NCBI GenBank assembly: GCA_021234155.1
Contig: JAJEKV010000008.1
Location: forward strand, 2,861,483 to 2,925,482
Source of the DNA: Isoetes taiwanensis
Lineage: Eukaryota; Streptophyta; Lycopodiopsida; Isoetales; Isoetaceae
Length of the DNA: 64,000 nt
Direction of reading: 5' to 3'
In this document: piece by piece, positions 34,901 through 46,790 of the stretch
How positions within the stretch are numbered: the stretch's first letter is position 1
Layout: every line of letters starts with the position of its first letter
The notes under the pieces: model-generated
Seen by the model: only the letters and a program-made list of their open reading frames with translations
Databases searched by the model: none
Told to the model about the DNA's origin: nothing
Translations under genes and position numbers: made by a program

Positions 34901-37050
34901 GATTTCAACCCTATCAAAAAATCAAAATGAAACATCCAACAGGGCACATCTGGAGATCATTGTCGATGACTCTCCATTGTGTAGTCAACGAGATAGAAGC
35001 TTACAAGAAGACATGATGGTCTGCAGTTCCTCAGCCGCTCGTTCTCAAGAACAAGGGTTGCATAGGCAATTTGATCTAGAAATCCTTCAACCAACAACTA
35101 TGGCTTCTTTGCCTTTGAACTCGGATAGACACAGCAAAGATCTGATGTCATCGTCACATTTTGGCAAGGTTTTCAATGAATCACAGGTGTGTAAGTTGCT
35201 TCTCCCTGGCTGATGGAATGCATAGCTTCAGATTCTTTCTTTGTGCAGTTGCCCAGTGACAAAATTCGCTGATCTGTCTTGATGTTTCAGCTGCCATCTT
35301 CATCACCAGCTGTTATTACTTCGTTTCTCCCCTCAGCTGGATCAGGTGCCAGAGGCAATTCATCCGACACTACCTACCAGTCTCATAGTGAAATGCAAAA
35401 GTGGCCGAGGCCAGGTCGTTATCCTCCAGCAGCCAATAACAGTTATGGAATGGCACAAACAACCACATCAATGTCCAAAGGTGCCGATGTTGTAGGCGCT
35501 GCACCGACAATGCCTGAAACCCCCTCACCAAGTTGTATGCCTGCATTTCTCACACAGTATTCTCGTTCTGCAGCAGCTCCTCAATCCTCTGCTAATACAT
35601 TTACGCACCATTTGTTGGAAACAAGTACTAATACAAACCAAGGTCCCACTTCAGTTAGCCTAGCAGGTTTTCAGGATTCATCACTTCCTCCCTCAGAGTT
35701 GTTTGAGCAGGGACCTATGCTTATGGATAATGATGAAGAAGACCATAGGAGGCCCAATCAGTTTGCCATTATTCCAACCTCAAATCGTAATGATATTCAA
35801 AGAAGGGTAATGAGCAATGCATCTATTTCTGGAAGGTAAATACCTGACACTTGCCGATTGTTCGAATATTCAAGCTTTCTCACCTTACTATCTTTTTTTT
35901 CTACCAGAATAAATGATCCACCAAATACAAACTTGGCTACTAGTATCTTGGCTACTCAAATGCCACTTGAGTGTGTTGGAGCTAATGGTAATTCTTTTGG
36001 ATGTGAAACGGATCTTGCTCCTAACAAAGAGGTGTTCTCCCTTCAAAGGTGAGGTTGCTTTTATGTTGCCAACTGACCACCTTGTACCATTTTCTGTTTG
36101 TGATGTCTAATATTTGTTAGCAGGCGTCTACGTGTAGCACTTAATACCCTACTTAGAATAGGCGGCACTATGGAAGCAAACTTGATGAACTTTGAGCTGC
36201 CATCAACGGACATGGATGTGGTAACCTGCAGAAACAATTTTTTTACAATTATAATAAGAAAAATCCATCATTGTGACTAAGTGTCCTTTGTGTTTCCATA
36301 TGCAGGTGACTATATGTGAGAAGGTAAGATGTGCTATACCATTTGCATAAAGAGTTCTTTCCTACTAAAAGTTTCCCTCGATATAAATCATTGATGAACC
36401 CACCCATGTCCAATGACCAGAGATAGATGACCTGGCTTGGGTTCTTCTGTCCGTTTCTGCCTGTAAGTTATAACATATGGACATCCTTAGGATTTCCTCA
36501 CGAGATGATGGCTTTAGCTATGTTTTATCATGCCATTGTGAATAAAATGCACAAAATTTTAGCTTCCTTGCTTGTCCCCTGCAATAAACACAAAAATACA
36601 GACAGATATACCAAATTGCAGGAAAATTTAGTTCCCATTTCAGAAATGTAGTATCCTGCAATTGACACATTTGAAAATTGCAGACTAAAAATGCTGTGGA
36701 AATGAGATGGCGCACTTACGAAGAAGAGATTGCGAAGCTCAGGGCAGAATTGGCATATACATTTTCAGGAAATTACAGGTAATAATTGTAAGATTTTAGC
36801 ATACATGATATTAAAACTCAAGCCATTCACACATATCTGGTTCTTACCGAGTTAACAGAATGGGGCGTAGTATAACAGACAATTGGGGAGCCGCAATTGG
36901 TATTCAAAAATAAGATGCATATCAGTCTTCTTGTATAGAAAAGATGATCAAGAGGCTCCATCTGACATTTGGAAAGGCCAGGTGAGTTGTTCACCTACAG
37001 CTCATAAGATTTTGGCGGTGTGTCCAAGGCAACTGCAGCAGCTTCTGTAA
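28901..37050 (+). CDS. MORC-family GHKL ATPase with CW zinc finger
   Basis: A nuclear ATPase of the MORC (microrchidia) family, whose members clamp and compact DNA and silence chromatin. Predicted protein about 1,070 residues. Exon 1 starts at ATG 28901 and gives the N-terminal FLHSNSTSH motif. The ATP site is complete: ELIDNA (catalytic Glu and Asn), DNGCG and GNGFKSGTMRLG. The second (S5-like) half follows (GVLELDYKTDPHDIR, TDYSLRAYVAILY, LYGMMLYHRNRLIKPY, PTHNKQDFDDT), then a CW zinc finger, a long Arg/Glu/Lys-rich coiled coil, a Ser-rich linker and a short C-terminal coiled coil. It most resembles animal MORC3/4, not the CW-lacking Arabidopsis MORCs. Every junction keeps frame, so the gene looks functional. 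The 3' end is uncertain: read-through of the last exon gives stop TAA 37048-37050; splicing to 37348 gives an alternative tail ending at 37563. Confidence 0.9.
33187..33631 (+). other. CW zinc-finger coding region of MORC
   Basis: Three exons encode a CW domain. The first conserved Trp (DVIW) ends exon 33081-33189. VQCDNPSCLKWRILPDG follows with two Cys ligands and the second Trp. DTWYCEYHPD gives the third Trp and third Cys. The fourth ligand position, usually Cys before an acidic/Pro stretch, is His here (KYRRHEEPEQEW). CW domains read histone H3 lysine 4 methylation. A Cys-to-His change could still bind zinc. Confidence 0.85.
34084..34150 (+). other. GC-AG intron in MORC
   Basis: The exon ends CAAAAG and the intron starts GCATGTCC; the acceptor is CTTTCAG before 34151. 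Only this join continues the coiled-coil frame (QRLQK then EVAEAQAF). Confidence 0.75.
36306..36323 (+). other. 18-nt microexon of MORC
   Basis: An 18-base exon encodes VTICEK, preceded by ATATGCAG and followed by GTAAGA. It sits between exons ending GATGTG (36220) and starting ACTAAA (36684) in matching phase, so it can be skipped or included without a frameshift. Confidence 0.65.
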
Positions 37051-37377
37051 CCCTACATATGTGGAACCGGGTATTCATCCATACCAAATTTAGAAATAGC
37101 TTCAAGATTTTGAAGCCTACGTATTAAATCAAGTTATGTAAATTTGTACAAAGGAAGTCCGGCATAATTATTAAGGTTTAATAGTAAGAGCTGACACATT
37201 CGGATCACAATGTATCTATAAATCACCTCAATCATGTTTGGCATAGTGCATGCCTTTCTTACCGTCTCGTGTTTTATTTGTTCTTATGAGCTGATAATTA
37301 AATATTGCTAATTGGAGAAATCTATTACCATTTATTAGTTTTAACAGAAAAACTACAAAATACCCTTCCCCCGAAAC

Positions 37378-39705
37378 AGATGGTTTGATGATGAATGTCA
37401 GAACTCCAGCATACCTCCCACAAGTCGATCACCTCCGCCCGCAGGCCATCGATCAATCGCTCCTTCCTCCAAGGCAAAAACTAAGACACCTCATGAGAAC
37501 GCCGACATGAGATGTTTGGTCTCACGGATGGCACCCCAAGACATTACGGAGAAGGGGTCTTGAGCAAGGCGCACAGCCGCGAGGGAACATCACCTCGAAC
37601 CAGTAAAATTTGATGCTGTGACTTCGACTCGCTCGGGAGGACACGATCCATCACAGAGATAGGCATGGCTCACGGTCATCACAGAAGGAGATGCTCCAGC
37701 ACGGGAGCTGGCGTCTAGCTAATGGGAGGCGGCGAGAATGAAATAGCATGCCGGAACCACGAAGGCCTCCATTGGGTACTGTCCTCCACGACATTATTCA
37801 ATAAAGCATTGCAAAAGGCTTCCCTCGCGGTGGACCCTTTAGTAGAGTTGTGACCATATGCAGAACCCTCAATGCCCGACCAACTATCGTACTATTATGG
37901 TGGGCTCTCCCTTAAAAGTGATGGTGGCATCCTTGGTATTGAAGGTACGATATGTGCCGGCGAGAGGAAGCCCAGGATGTCGAGCGAGGTTGGCCAGGCA
38001 TTCCACCATTGATCATGTATCTTCACTCTGCGCACATTGATTGAGATGGCGGAATCAAATAAAACCTATCATTGTTTTCATGGATTTCATAAAAGCTTGC
38101 AATCACGATTGCCGGGGCGTTGTGAGAGACCCGAGCTACTTGGCCGGTAAGAGGCCCCCTTGAGTTGCAGTCACGATTATATGACTATCAGCGTACTCAG
38201 GCCGTATCACATCGTCGGGACAACCGATAATCGATTAATATTGAGTCGTCGAGGTTGCCCCTCTCCCCACACTCTTTGGCCTATACATTGACCGGTTTGG
38301 AAGGTGCCTCTCTGAGCATGGAGGTCGCAGGCGCCATCAAGCAGGCTTTTTGTTATATCTTGGCTTGATGTCAACCTCTGCAGCCCTATACTCGAGGAGG
38401 ACATGCAACGTCACTGGATCTCTTGACACTTTTGCCCGATTCAGCATGCAGAATTAACTTAGCCAAAACTAGGTCTTTGCTAGTTTCATCATCCGTCAAT
38501 AAGGCTTCCCTCATTCACTTACGGGGACAAGATGTAAGATGGCTACGGCCTACAAGTACCAGGATCGAGTTCTCTACTACACCCATTGGGATATTGCCAT
38601 CGAGTTGCGGGTGCAGCGGGTTGGAAAGCACTATATGCCATGAGAACAAGCCACAAGGCGAGGATTATGCACAGGGGCCATCAGTCACACTTGTTTGGGC
38701 CTTGATCGAGCCGGTCCACTTTTGTATAGGGCAGAGTGTAGAGTCGGTGATATCCCTCCAACACTTGGAAAACACAAAGCGAGTGCGGAAAGACCTCTTG
38801 GCATAAGTCAGCAGGGTGAAGTCCGCGATTCCATACGGATCCTACTCCGGAGGCGAGGTTTCTACCCCTTCAGCGAAACGCATTAGAGCATATGTATCAT
38901 TTACTTCGAGAAGGTGGTAGCTATGGGTGATGCGTTTGCCCAACCTTGCTTTGGCCATGGCGACCGCGCTGAAAGCACAACTGGAAGGACAAGCAAACTC
39001 GATGGTTCTCCTGCTTCCAGGGTGTACAACAGAATCGTACATGTAAGGACAAAGAAAAGATCACAAAGCACTTAAGGCTGTACCTAGATGCTACTTTCGC
39101 CATAGCTCGGGATGCAGATGCTCACGGCCTTGCGTTAGGCTGGCATACTATCGAGGCTCAAGTCAACCCTAGGCTCACGAGGCCCAAGTACTTGTACACC
39201 CGGTTGCCCTTGAAAGAGCCTTGAGACTTACTTAAACGCTTCCATTCAGCCTTGGTGCCCATCGCCTCTGCATTGGGGAGCCAAGGCGTTAGGCTCGGGA
39301 AGCCACGAGAGCAAAGGCTTTGCGGTGTTGCCACCAGTGCCATTGAGGATGAATGTCAGCCTCCGAGATCTTGATTTGCCTTATCCGAGGCGGTATGTTC
39401 GTTACTAGTGCACAATAACCGTTGCATGAGTTGTTGAATCTGGCGTCGTTGAGTTTGTTAAAGTTAGCCACCTCTAAAGGCGGTTATAGATGCACGGACT
39501 TGATTTGTGTCCTCGGGGCGGTGTTTGTCCTATACAATTGTCTGATGCCGACATACTTGTGCACACTAAGGTTTTCCTCGAAAACCCTTGGGCGGGGTTT
39601 TAAAATCCTGTCCCGATGTCCTTCTTTGCTCTCTTTTATTTAGGTCCCATAGACGGTCGGTCTCCCGTGGATCTGCAAAAAATCTATTCTATTCTATTCT
39701 ATTCC
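37378..39705 (+). mobile_element. degenerate LINE (non-LTR retrotransposon) A
   Basis: Plus-strand fragments follow the order of a LINE ORF2. WFDDECQ at 37381-37401 (region between endonuclease and RT). NYRTIMVG at about 37882. An STIDHV motif near 38000. FMDFIKA at about 38070 (RT box with catalytic Asp). PLPTLFGLYIDRF at 38260-38301 (RT box after the usual GCPLSP). NLAKTRSLLV at about 38455. The expected ADD box reads in a broken frame. The 3' end is marked by a (TATTC)n tail at 39684-39705. The element is full of frameshifts and surely dead. It is probably 5'-truncated, starting within or just before the alternative MORC terminal exon. Confidence 0.75.
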
Positions 39706-41448
39706 TTATGTTTTTGGACAAATTTCATGACATACCCCTGAGTTTTCATAATTTTTGTAGTGCCCTTGGTCAACGTATTTAGTATTTTGTATTATTGAAA
39801 ATTGTTCAAATGCCCTTAATACATTCGGGTCATAATACGTTTTATTTAATATATTTTAATTGGGTCATAATACATTTAACATAAAATGAACCATAATTCA
39901 TCGCATGCAATAAAAAAAACAACATTAGATAAGTTTTGTTACAGTCATCATCTCATCAAGTGACCTTAACCCACTAGTCCTCAGTTTTACATGGTCAGAT
40001 CTAATTTGGACCATCCATTTGACAGCTGTTACCAGCCAGTAATGTGCATGTTGCTCAGAATTTATGGAGACGTCTCGTAACACCCTAGGGTTTCCTCTGC
40101 CCTCCAGGCAAAAGTATCTTGGTGGTATCAAAAGCGGCGTCCAGGACATCTTGTGGCCTCATATAGCACCCCATGGCAGCTTGTTTAAGGTATTCTTGGT
40201 ACTAGCACACATGGTAATTAGGTAATCCAATAGAAATATGTAACAACTCCAACTAATAACAAGTGGAATACTATGATGAGATAAACAGTACATCGGTCTT
40301 GATCTAAGTCTTTGAGGCGCGTTTTTGATACCCACTAGCATACTTTTGCCCTTCTCGGCATTTGCTGCTTGTTATGTGGAACAGCAATAAGGAGCATATT
40401 CCTGCTCTAGAACGGAAGCTAGCTATTGGTAGCAGCGACTTGTTGCTGCTCCACAACGTCAAGGTAAGCAACAGAACTCGATCGAGATTCGGTGATGGTT
40501 TTCTAGGGCATTTTGGCACAAAGCTTCTGCATCTCAATCTTTGTTCATTTCTGGTGATGATGCTGCCGCGCAAAAGCGAATCTCAAGTTGCCATATAACG
40601 CCATAGCCACAGTGGGTGGGACATCGAGGCAACCATAGCGCAGCGCCAAGGTTTCACCGCGGTAATGTTGTACCAATTTGTCATTCTTGATTAGAATGGT
40701 CGCCACATGGCATCACTGTTGGATTAGCAGCAAGAAAATGCTTACCAACCCACGGTGATGACTTTATCATCCTCTAATTGCCTTCTAAACTACTTGAAGC
40801 CGTGGAGATTGTTTCCTATTTTCCAACATTTTTATAAAGCAATTTAGTAGGGTGGATGTTTTACCATAAAATTGAGGTTTTTCTTGTGAAAATATCCATT
40901 TAATTCTAATGATTTACTATGAAGTGGGATCTGTATTCATTATCAAATTTTGGCGATTTATGAAATTTCTTTAAGCGTCGCAGCATCCTAGTAAACCATC
41001 GAATCAGTTAAAAATGGTGGAAATATAGCAACTTCTGGGGTTTCACACCTTAAAGTCATCAGCGACCAGCATGGCGTAGCATAACACCCTAAGTTTCCTC
41101 GCCCCATACGTCATTTTAGCGGCTTAACGCTACCCGGTGTAGGGTCATGTCTATTGTGTTGCCTCTTTCTCGTAGGGCGAGGTCTGGCTATGGCGATTGC
41201 ATTTCCATTCAATTTCTAATGCTTCTCATTTTTTGAACAACTTCGGGATTCCGGATCTGCCCTGGTTTCACTCTTCTGGTGATTCCATTTCATGGAGTTT
41301 GAAACACATTTTGGATTCGATTTCAAGGATCTGATAGCCAGGTTTTTGTCTCAGATATCTTATGCTAATAAAAATTTATCAAAGTACCAATTTTAACAGG
41401 ATCTTTGCTTCACTGGAGATTTATCAGAACAGGGCTTCCCTTACTAAA
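39706..41448. other. gene-free stretch between LINE A and the copia element
   Basis: No recognised coding motif on either strand. The complementary frames at 40304-40598 look like shadows of one another. Probably old repeat sequence. Confidence 0.45.
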
Positions 41449-41619
41449 CAAGTAAATAACAAGAGGAGTTGCATACACAAGATGATTAATTGATTACTTT
41501 AATCCTTTTCATTTAATACATATATCTTTCCTAAAAGCATTTAATAATAAGAAGATAGAGATGCTAATAATAAAGTATATCTAGATATTTATAATTGTGG
41601 GAGCCTAAGTGCACCAGAA
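41449..41619. repeat. LTR-like direct repeat, low-coordinate copy
   Basis: It shares with 46389-46790 the blocks aggagttgcata; ttgattactttaatcctttt; then aagaagatagagatg and aataataaagtatatctaga, followed by ttataattgtg. It probably belongs to the 3' LTR of the minus-strand copia element. LTR borders could not be fixed. Confidence 0.6.
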
Positions 41620-44600
41620 CTTTAGAGCAATCTTGGTCTCCGTCTAAAAACAAAATAGACCAAGGGTGCCAAACTCCAACAGCTACTTGGCATGATACAG
41701 TAGAAGTATTACTACCCGAGGCGGGAATTAGAATTTTAGGCCCTAAATGTTTTCTATTCAAATTAAGGTTGGCTAAACCTAAGAAAACAAAGTTAGATTT
41801 CTTTCTTGGCGAAATTTGATAAAATAAAAAGCCCTTTAATTATCTTCCCTTGGCTGAAATGTAAAATTTATATGACATAAAAATTTTTGATGTTGTGAAT
41901 TTACTATGGTCCCCTGACTAAAGTGCAACTATTTAACTCCAAACTTTGACGATTAGTACATGAATGACATTTGATTCAATATCTTTGCACACAAAAGCGA
42001 TAACAAGTTGTTCAAAAGTACAATTCATAAGGAACAAACAATATCGTTTGAAGGAACATGCATGTTTACGTTGAGGTCAAATGCATCCAAAATGGTGAAT
42101 TTGGGTGATAAAGCCCTTTGGGTCAACAATTGCACCAAGAAGAGCACTACTACATGGCAAAAGTAAATAAATGTAATATTCTTAAGTAGCATTTAGCCTA
42201 AACAACTTATAGATACAAATTTAAAATATATGATTTGGGGTAGTAATAGCGAATTCCTAAATGAAAGAGGTCCACACAGACCGTTGGCATGCTTCATTTG
42301 GGTAATCGGGGATTCTTCTAATCAACTTTAGAAAGCGATTCGATTACACCATCACGACAAACAATCAGGCTAAACTCTAAGCGTTGAAATTACTGCCGGT
42401 ATGCATTTAATACTTTCTGCCGAAAATTGCCTTTATTAGCTTTAGCCATGAAATTTGACTAAAGGTCTAAAAAGTAGCCGTTTGGTGCAACCTCTTTGTG
42501 CCACGCTGCGGGATGAACCCCCTCCCCTTTGGGTTTTGGGAAAACCTTGGCGATATCATCGACTAGCCAAGCATAATGATCACTCTCGAACAATTCCAAA
42601 GAGATAGAAAATTGAAGATGTTTCTTCGACCTAATGATTTCGTAAAGATATCACTTAACCGCTAGAGTCAATCGGGGCAATACTCAGAACAATTGTTCTT
42701 TAGCTCCGACTTCACATAATGATAATGGACCTCGATGTGCTTAGATTTAGAGTGTAAGACTTCATCTTGAGACAAATTGATAGTACCACGAGTTTATCAT
42801 AATAGCAATGGGTTGCAATTGCACTTGTTGAAAACATTCCAACATTCTTAGCAACCAAACAAGTTCTGAAGCTCCTAAATAAGCGGCTGACATGCCTAAA
42901 CCGGGTTAGAATACGAGCTAACCTATGGCCCCTTTAGCAGAAACAAGAACTTGTCAAAAGAAAAAACAAGCCCCTAGAGTAGATCTCAAAGTGTCATTAT
43001 CTCCGGCCGAAGATCCCGACGCTCGGTATAACCATAAAGAGTAAAGAGAGAAGTATAGTGGTTGCTTTTCGTGAAAGGTCATGAATTGGAGCCGAAAATA
43101 CATCAAGGCTCAACAAGACTAGCATATGGAGACTGATTTCATCACGAAGTCTGGCGTATGTGACATGAAAGCAGTCTTGTCTCAAAAAAGAATTTTGGGT
43201 CAAGCTAAATAAAGTCATGACTAGTAGAACTATCCACCGTGAGTTCCACGGGTTCATGAGATATGAGGCTTAAGCAATTGGGCTGACAATTAGAGAAGTA
43301 TTTTATGGCCGGCCAAATACACTTGAGAAAAAAGAAAAGATCTTGTGTTTTCCATTTTTTGAGCAGTGTGTATATACTAAAGTCTTTATATATCGAGAAT
43401 ATAGGCAAGAACATCACGGCTTTTGTGCAGAAAGTGGAGAGTGTCAAACAACAAGTGTCTTTGAGAAGATGTATCAATCAATCATAGATTGGTGGCATGG
43501 CAGAGCTTCACCAAGAGTGATGTAAACTCTTTGTCATGGTTAGCATGGTGCTTTCGCTCGATCATAGAAAGCGAAGCGGAGGCTTTATATTATGTGCTTC
43601 ATCAACATTTTACCTTAATCGAACTTATGGAACATAGCTACCAATATCCAGAGCCATTTCGAGGATTTGATCTAAGCGCAACTCTCCCTCAAATCGTCTT
43701 CACTCTTTGGTAGCGACTGTTGCTTGTGCAAGGCATCCGCAAAGACAATGCTTTTGCGACTTCTATGGTTTTCTGCTTCCTTATGGATCGAGTTCTTCTA
43801 AATACAAAATAAGTAGAAGGGCGGCATAAAGCGGTTAAATTGGAACCAATGCCTAGAATGCGCAGAAGTAGATGGGAAATTATATGAAGAGCCCGGCCTG
43901 AGACTTATCCACGGCTATGTATATGCACGGCACATTTGTCGAATCGAGGCAGGGGAGTTTGGTTGCTTCACAACTGGTTACACTAGAACCTTAACATTAT
44001 GTGATGCAAGTCTTTTTGACCTTACTGAAAGCATTACTGCAAACACAAAATTACAAATCATATTTAGAAACACAACTATGTTGGGGTATGGACCTGGAAT
44101 TTGACTTTATTTCTTGGGTACAGGGCGGCTTAGCGGTGGTATTGAAGTCAAAAGGCTGGCTGGCGAGATGTTTTGTCGAGGGAAGTTGGCGGGACATGGC
44201 ATGTATCCATGTTTTAGGAGACGGTGGAAATGGTGGCTATCCAGAAGCAAAAGACGGTCTCAAATGATGGAACTTGACGCGGCGGGGTTGCGGAGCGCTC
44301 GCCCACGTCATGGCATAATGGTGCAAGTTTATGGAAATGATCAGGTGGTCAATCGTTTCTTTGCTACATCTTCAAATCGGTGGAGAGAGATGTTCTAACA
44401 CTTTTGGGCTATCGAAGAACAAGCGCTGGCCAGTCAAGTTAAATGGGGAATGACTTGTCTGAAAATGGAAGGAAATGTAACAAGAAGGTAACAAAGGGAT
44501 TGTCTTCTGCGGCTGCCTAAGCTTCTAGCGGAATCCGGGGATATTCGGGGGATCACTGGGGAACAGTAGTTTGATTTGTCGAGATAATGTAAGTGCACGT

Positions 44601-46388
44601 AGTACCCGAGATAAAAGGCTATGTTGCACCCACCTCTAAAGACCAATATGACGGTTTGCAAGAGGAAACAATCTGCTGACGGGATGAAATAGAGTTCTTG
44701 GTGAACCAAAGGATCTTGGTTAGATGGAGTTCACATGCAACCGGTCATTCACCTTTGGTAGATGCGGTTGAGCTTATCCGCCAATGATGTTTACGAAAGT
44801 ATCGCTTATGACAAGGGATAAGAGAAAGTGTGAATAAAAGGAAGAGTTATTAAATTTGGGATGTAGTGGCGAGCAAAGTAAAGGTGGTCGATAGTGGCGA
44901 GCGGTAATTCAAAGGAGGCATGTCAACTACACAATCAAAGAAGGTAAAAGTGTTACACAGTTAGCATAAAAGCGTGAACCGGCGCTTTTTGTCTAGACTT
45001 CATGCATTGGAGCAACAAGAAGCAATTTGTTCCTTACCGAGCACTTGTTCCTACATATACACTAAGGTGCTTGGGGAGGGATCCTTGGCTGATCTATGGC
45101 GTCCACAACCGATGTTTAGGATTCGTCTTTGGATGTTATTCTAGCTTAAGGTATTATTGTGGATAAATGTTATTTGTGTTTCATCTACTATTAGTATGTT
45201 ATAGCACTATTATAGTAAGCGTTGTTTGAGGTACTCAATCTAATTAATATTATTTGTTCACATTTATTTAGCTCTCTTTGAGCTTCAGTTGCCAATGTTG
45301 TTACCTAAAATTTTGTTTGCATATAATATTGATAGGTGAAAAGGCATTTTGCTTGGCGACAAAAACCACAAAAAATTACACTCACTGAGAACCAGAGCTT
45401 ATGGTATAACTTGGCTCTTGGCATGTTCCAAAACAAACTTTCAACCAATAAAATAAGTGGATGAATCCACCAACATAGCTTTGAGCTTCATAAACCATGT
45501 TATTATGAGCATGGTGTTTTCAAACAATTGACAAAGATGACAATTAGAGTCCTTATGATTGTGCTTTCCACAAAAGAACATACCGATCCTTATTGCATTA
45601 ACCGGGCAGCACGATTTGTGCCACCCAAAACCATCACTAGGATCATGTCGGCGAAAAAAATTCGTCCCAGGGATACATATTGCTTCTTTTAAACTTTTGT
45701 AATGCAACATAAAAGCCACTAAGCCATCACTAGGCTCTCCTAACCGTCGAGAACACAGCTAGATTTGTAAATGGGAGTTGGGTATTAGACGGCTGCCAGT
45801 GACCTCATGCTTCACTTTTCATGCGGAATCTTTCAATGATAAACATACACTTTCCAAAGCCGTCTTCTTTTATTAAGAAGAACGTTTTGACTATAGTGTC
45901 AAATCATGAGGGCATCGTTATACATTGTTCTACCAACTCTTTAGTTATCGATGATCGTCAATAGAATCACGTAACCCGTTGCTTTAAATTGTCATTTGTG
46001 GGAGATGCCACTTCTTGTTTATTAAAACTTCAAATAAATTTTGTCCGAAATACTCCCATACTTCATTGGCATGCTCATATACTTAGGCATCAACAGAATG
46101 GAGTCATGGGGCATAAAGCATCGTACTTACTCGAGCAACTGATCTTTCATCATCCCTTCTACTTCTTTACACCATGCTGCATCATCACCAGGGCCCTTGT
46201 GTCAAAGAACCCGGACATTGCTTTTGGGTTGCGGAGGGATGCGGCTCTAACTGACCATCAATAGCTATGGATTCCAGTACAATTTTCATCATGTTTTCCA
46301 TGCGTGATAACATGTCTATCAAACACATAGGCGTCCTTGTTCGATGCTCCCGCATTATGGAAAGCCGTTATATAAGTGCCATATTAAG

Positions 46389-46790
46389 CAGGTGAATAAC
46401 AAGTAAAATATGAGGAGTTGCATACGCAAATTGATTACTTTAATCCTTTTCATGCTTAATACATATCGCGCCTGAAGACGCCGCCGCGCTCAACATAAGA
46501 ATAAGAATAGAATAGAATAAAATTGTTTTATAAATTACGAGAGCCACATCGGCCTATGGGATAATACCAACGATCCACATTCTGCGGATTAAAACCCGCC
46601 GAAGGTTTAATGACAAATAAGGCTGACGCTTGATGAAATGGTTGTTGGGGGCATATCTGGGCCCTCAAATCCAGTACTTCCTGAATGTATGATCCAAGTG
46701 AGTGCACCGAAGTCGTGCCCAGTATAAGAAGATAGAGATGTTAATAATAAAGTATATCTAGATAATTATAATTGTGAGGCCTAGAATGCC
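46389..46790. repeat. LTR-like direct repeat, high-coordinate copy with insertion
   Basis: Same blocks as 41449-41619, but split by about 225 bp (roughly 46495-46720). The insertion is a LINE fragment, listed separately. Probably belongs to the 5' LTR of the copia element. Confidence 0.6.
46495..46720 (-). mobile_element. 5'-truncated LINE 3' end inserted in the LTR
   Basis: On the plus strand it begins with (AGAAT)n at 46497-46520, followed by 'gcctatggga' and 'aaaacccgccgaagg'. This mirrors the reverse complement of the LINE A tail region (about 39580-39705), which has the same tail unit, 'tctatgggacc' and 'aaaaccccgcccaagg'. A short, minus-strand 5'-truncated copy of the same LINE family is the simplest reading. 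Confidence 0.6.

Larger units (their letters stand above)
28901..37050 (+). other. exon map of the MORC gene (26 coding exons)
   Basis: Coding exons: 28901-29013, 29082-29241, 29324-29374, 29454-29543, 29812-29879, 29947-30073, 30145-30273, 30810-30910, 31642-31746, 31838-31913, 31986-32075, 32868-32935, 33081-33189, 33265-33344, 33550-33631, 33716-33799, 33885-33977, 34042-34083, 34151-34303 (or to 34291), 34797-35186, 35291-35835, 35908-36048, 36124-36220, 36306-36323, 36684-36778, and 36939 onwards (to 36981 if spliced, or to stop 37050). All introns are GT-AG except 34084-34150 (GC-AG). Exon lengths agree with codon phase at every junction. I checked this by hand translation. Confidence 0.85.
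41449..46790 (-). mobile_element. degenerate Ty1-copia retrotransposon
   Basis: Minus-strand motifs appear in copia order. A CCHC-like zinc knuckle, FFCGKHNHKDSNC, at about 45540-45578, with its first Cys changed to Met. A protease-like LVDSS at about 45470. RT-like LHMLVLLSLDVFSA near 43110, a decayed YVDD box. RNase H: SAAYLGASELVWLLRMLE near 42800-42880, HSKSKHIEVHYHYVKSEL near 42700-42755 and DIFTKSLGRRNIFNF near 42620-42660. Stops and frameshifts are many. Related direct repeats at both ends look like parts of its LTRs. The integrase was not recognised. Confidence 0.7.
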
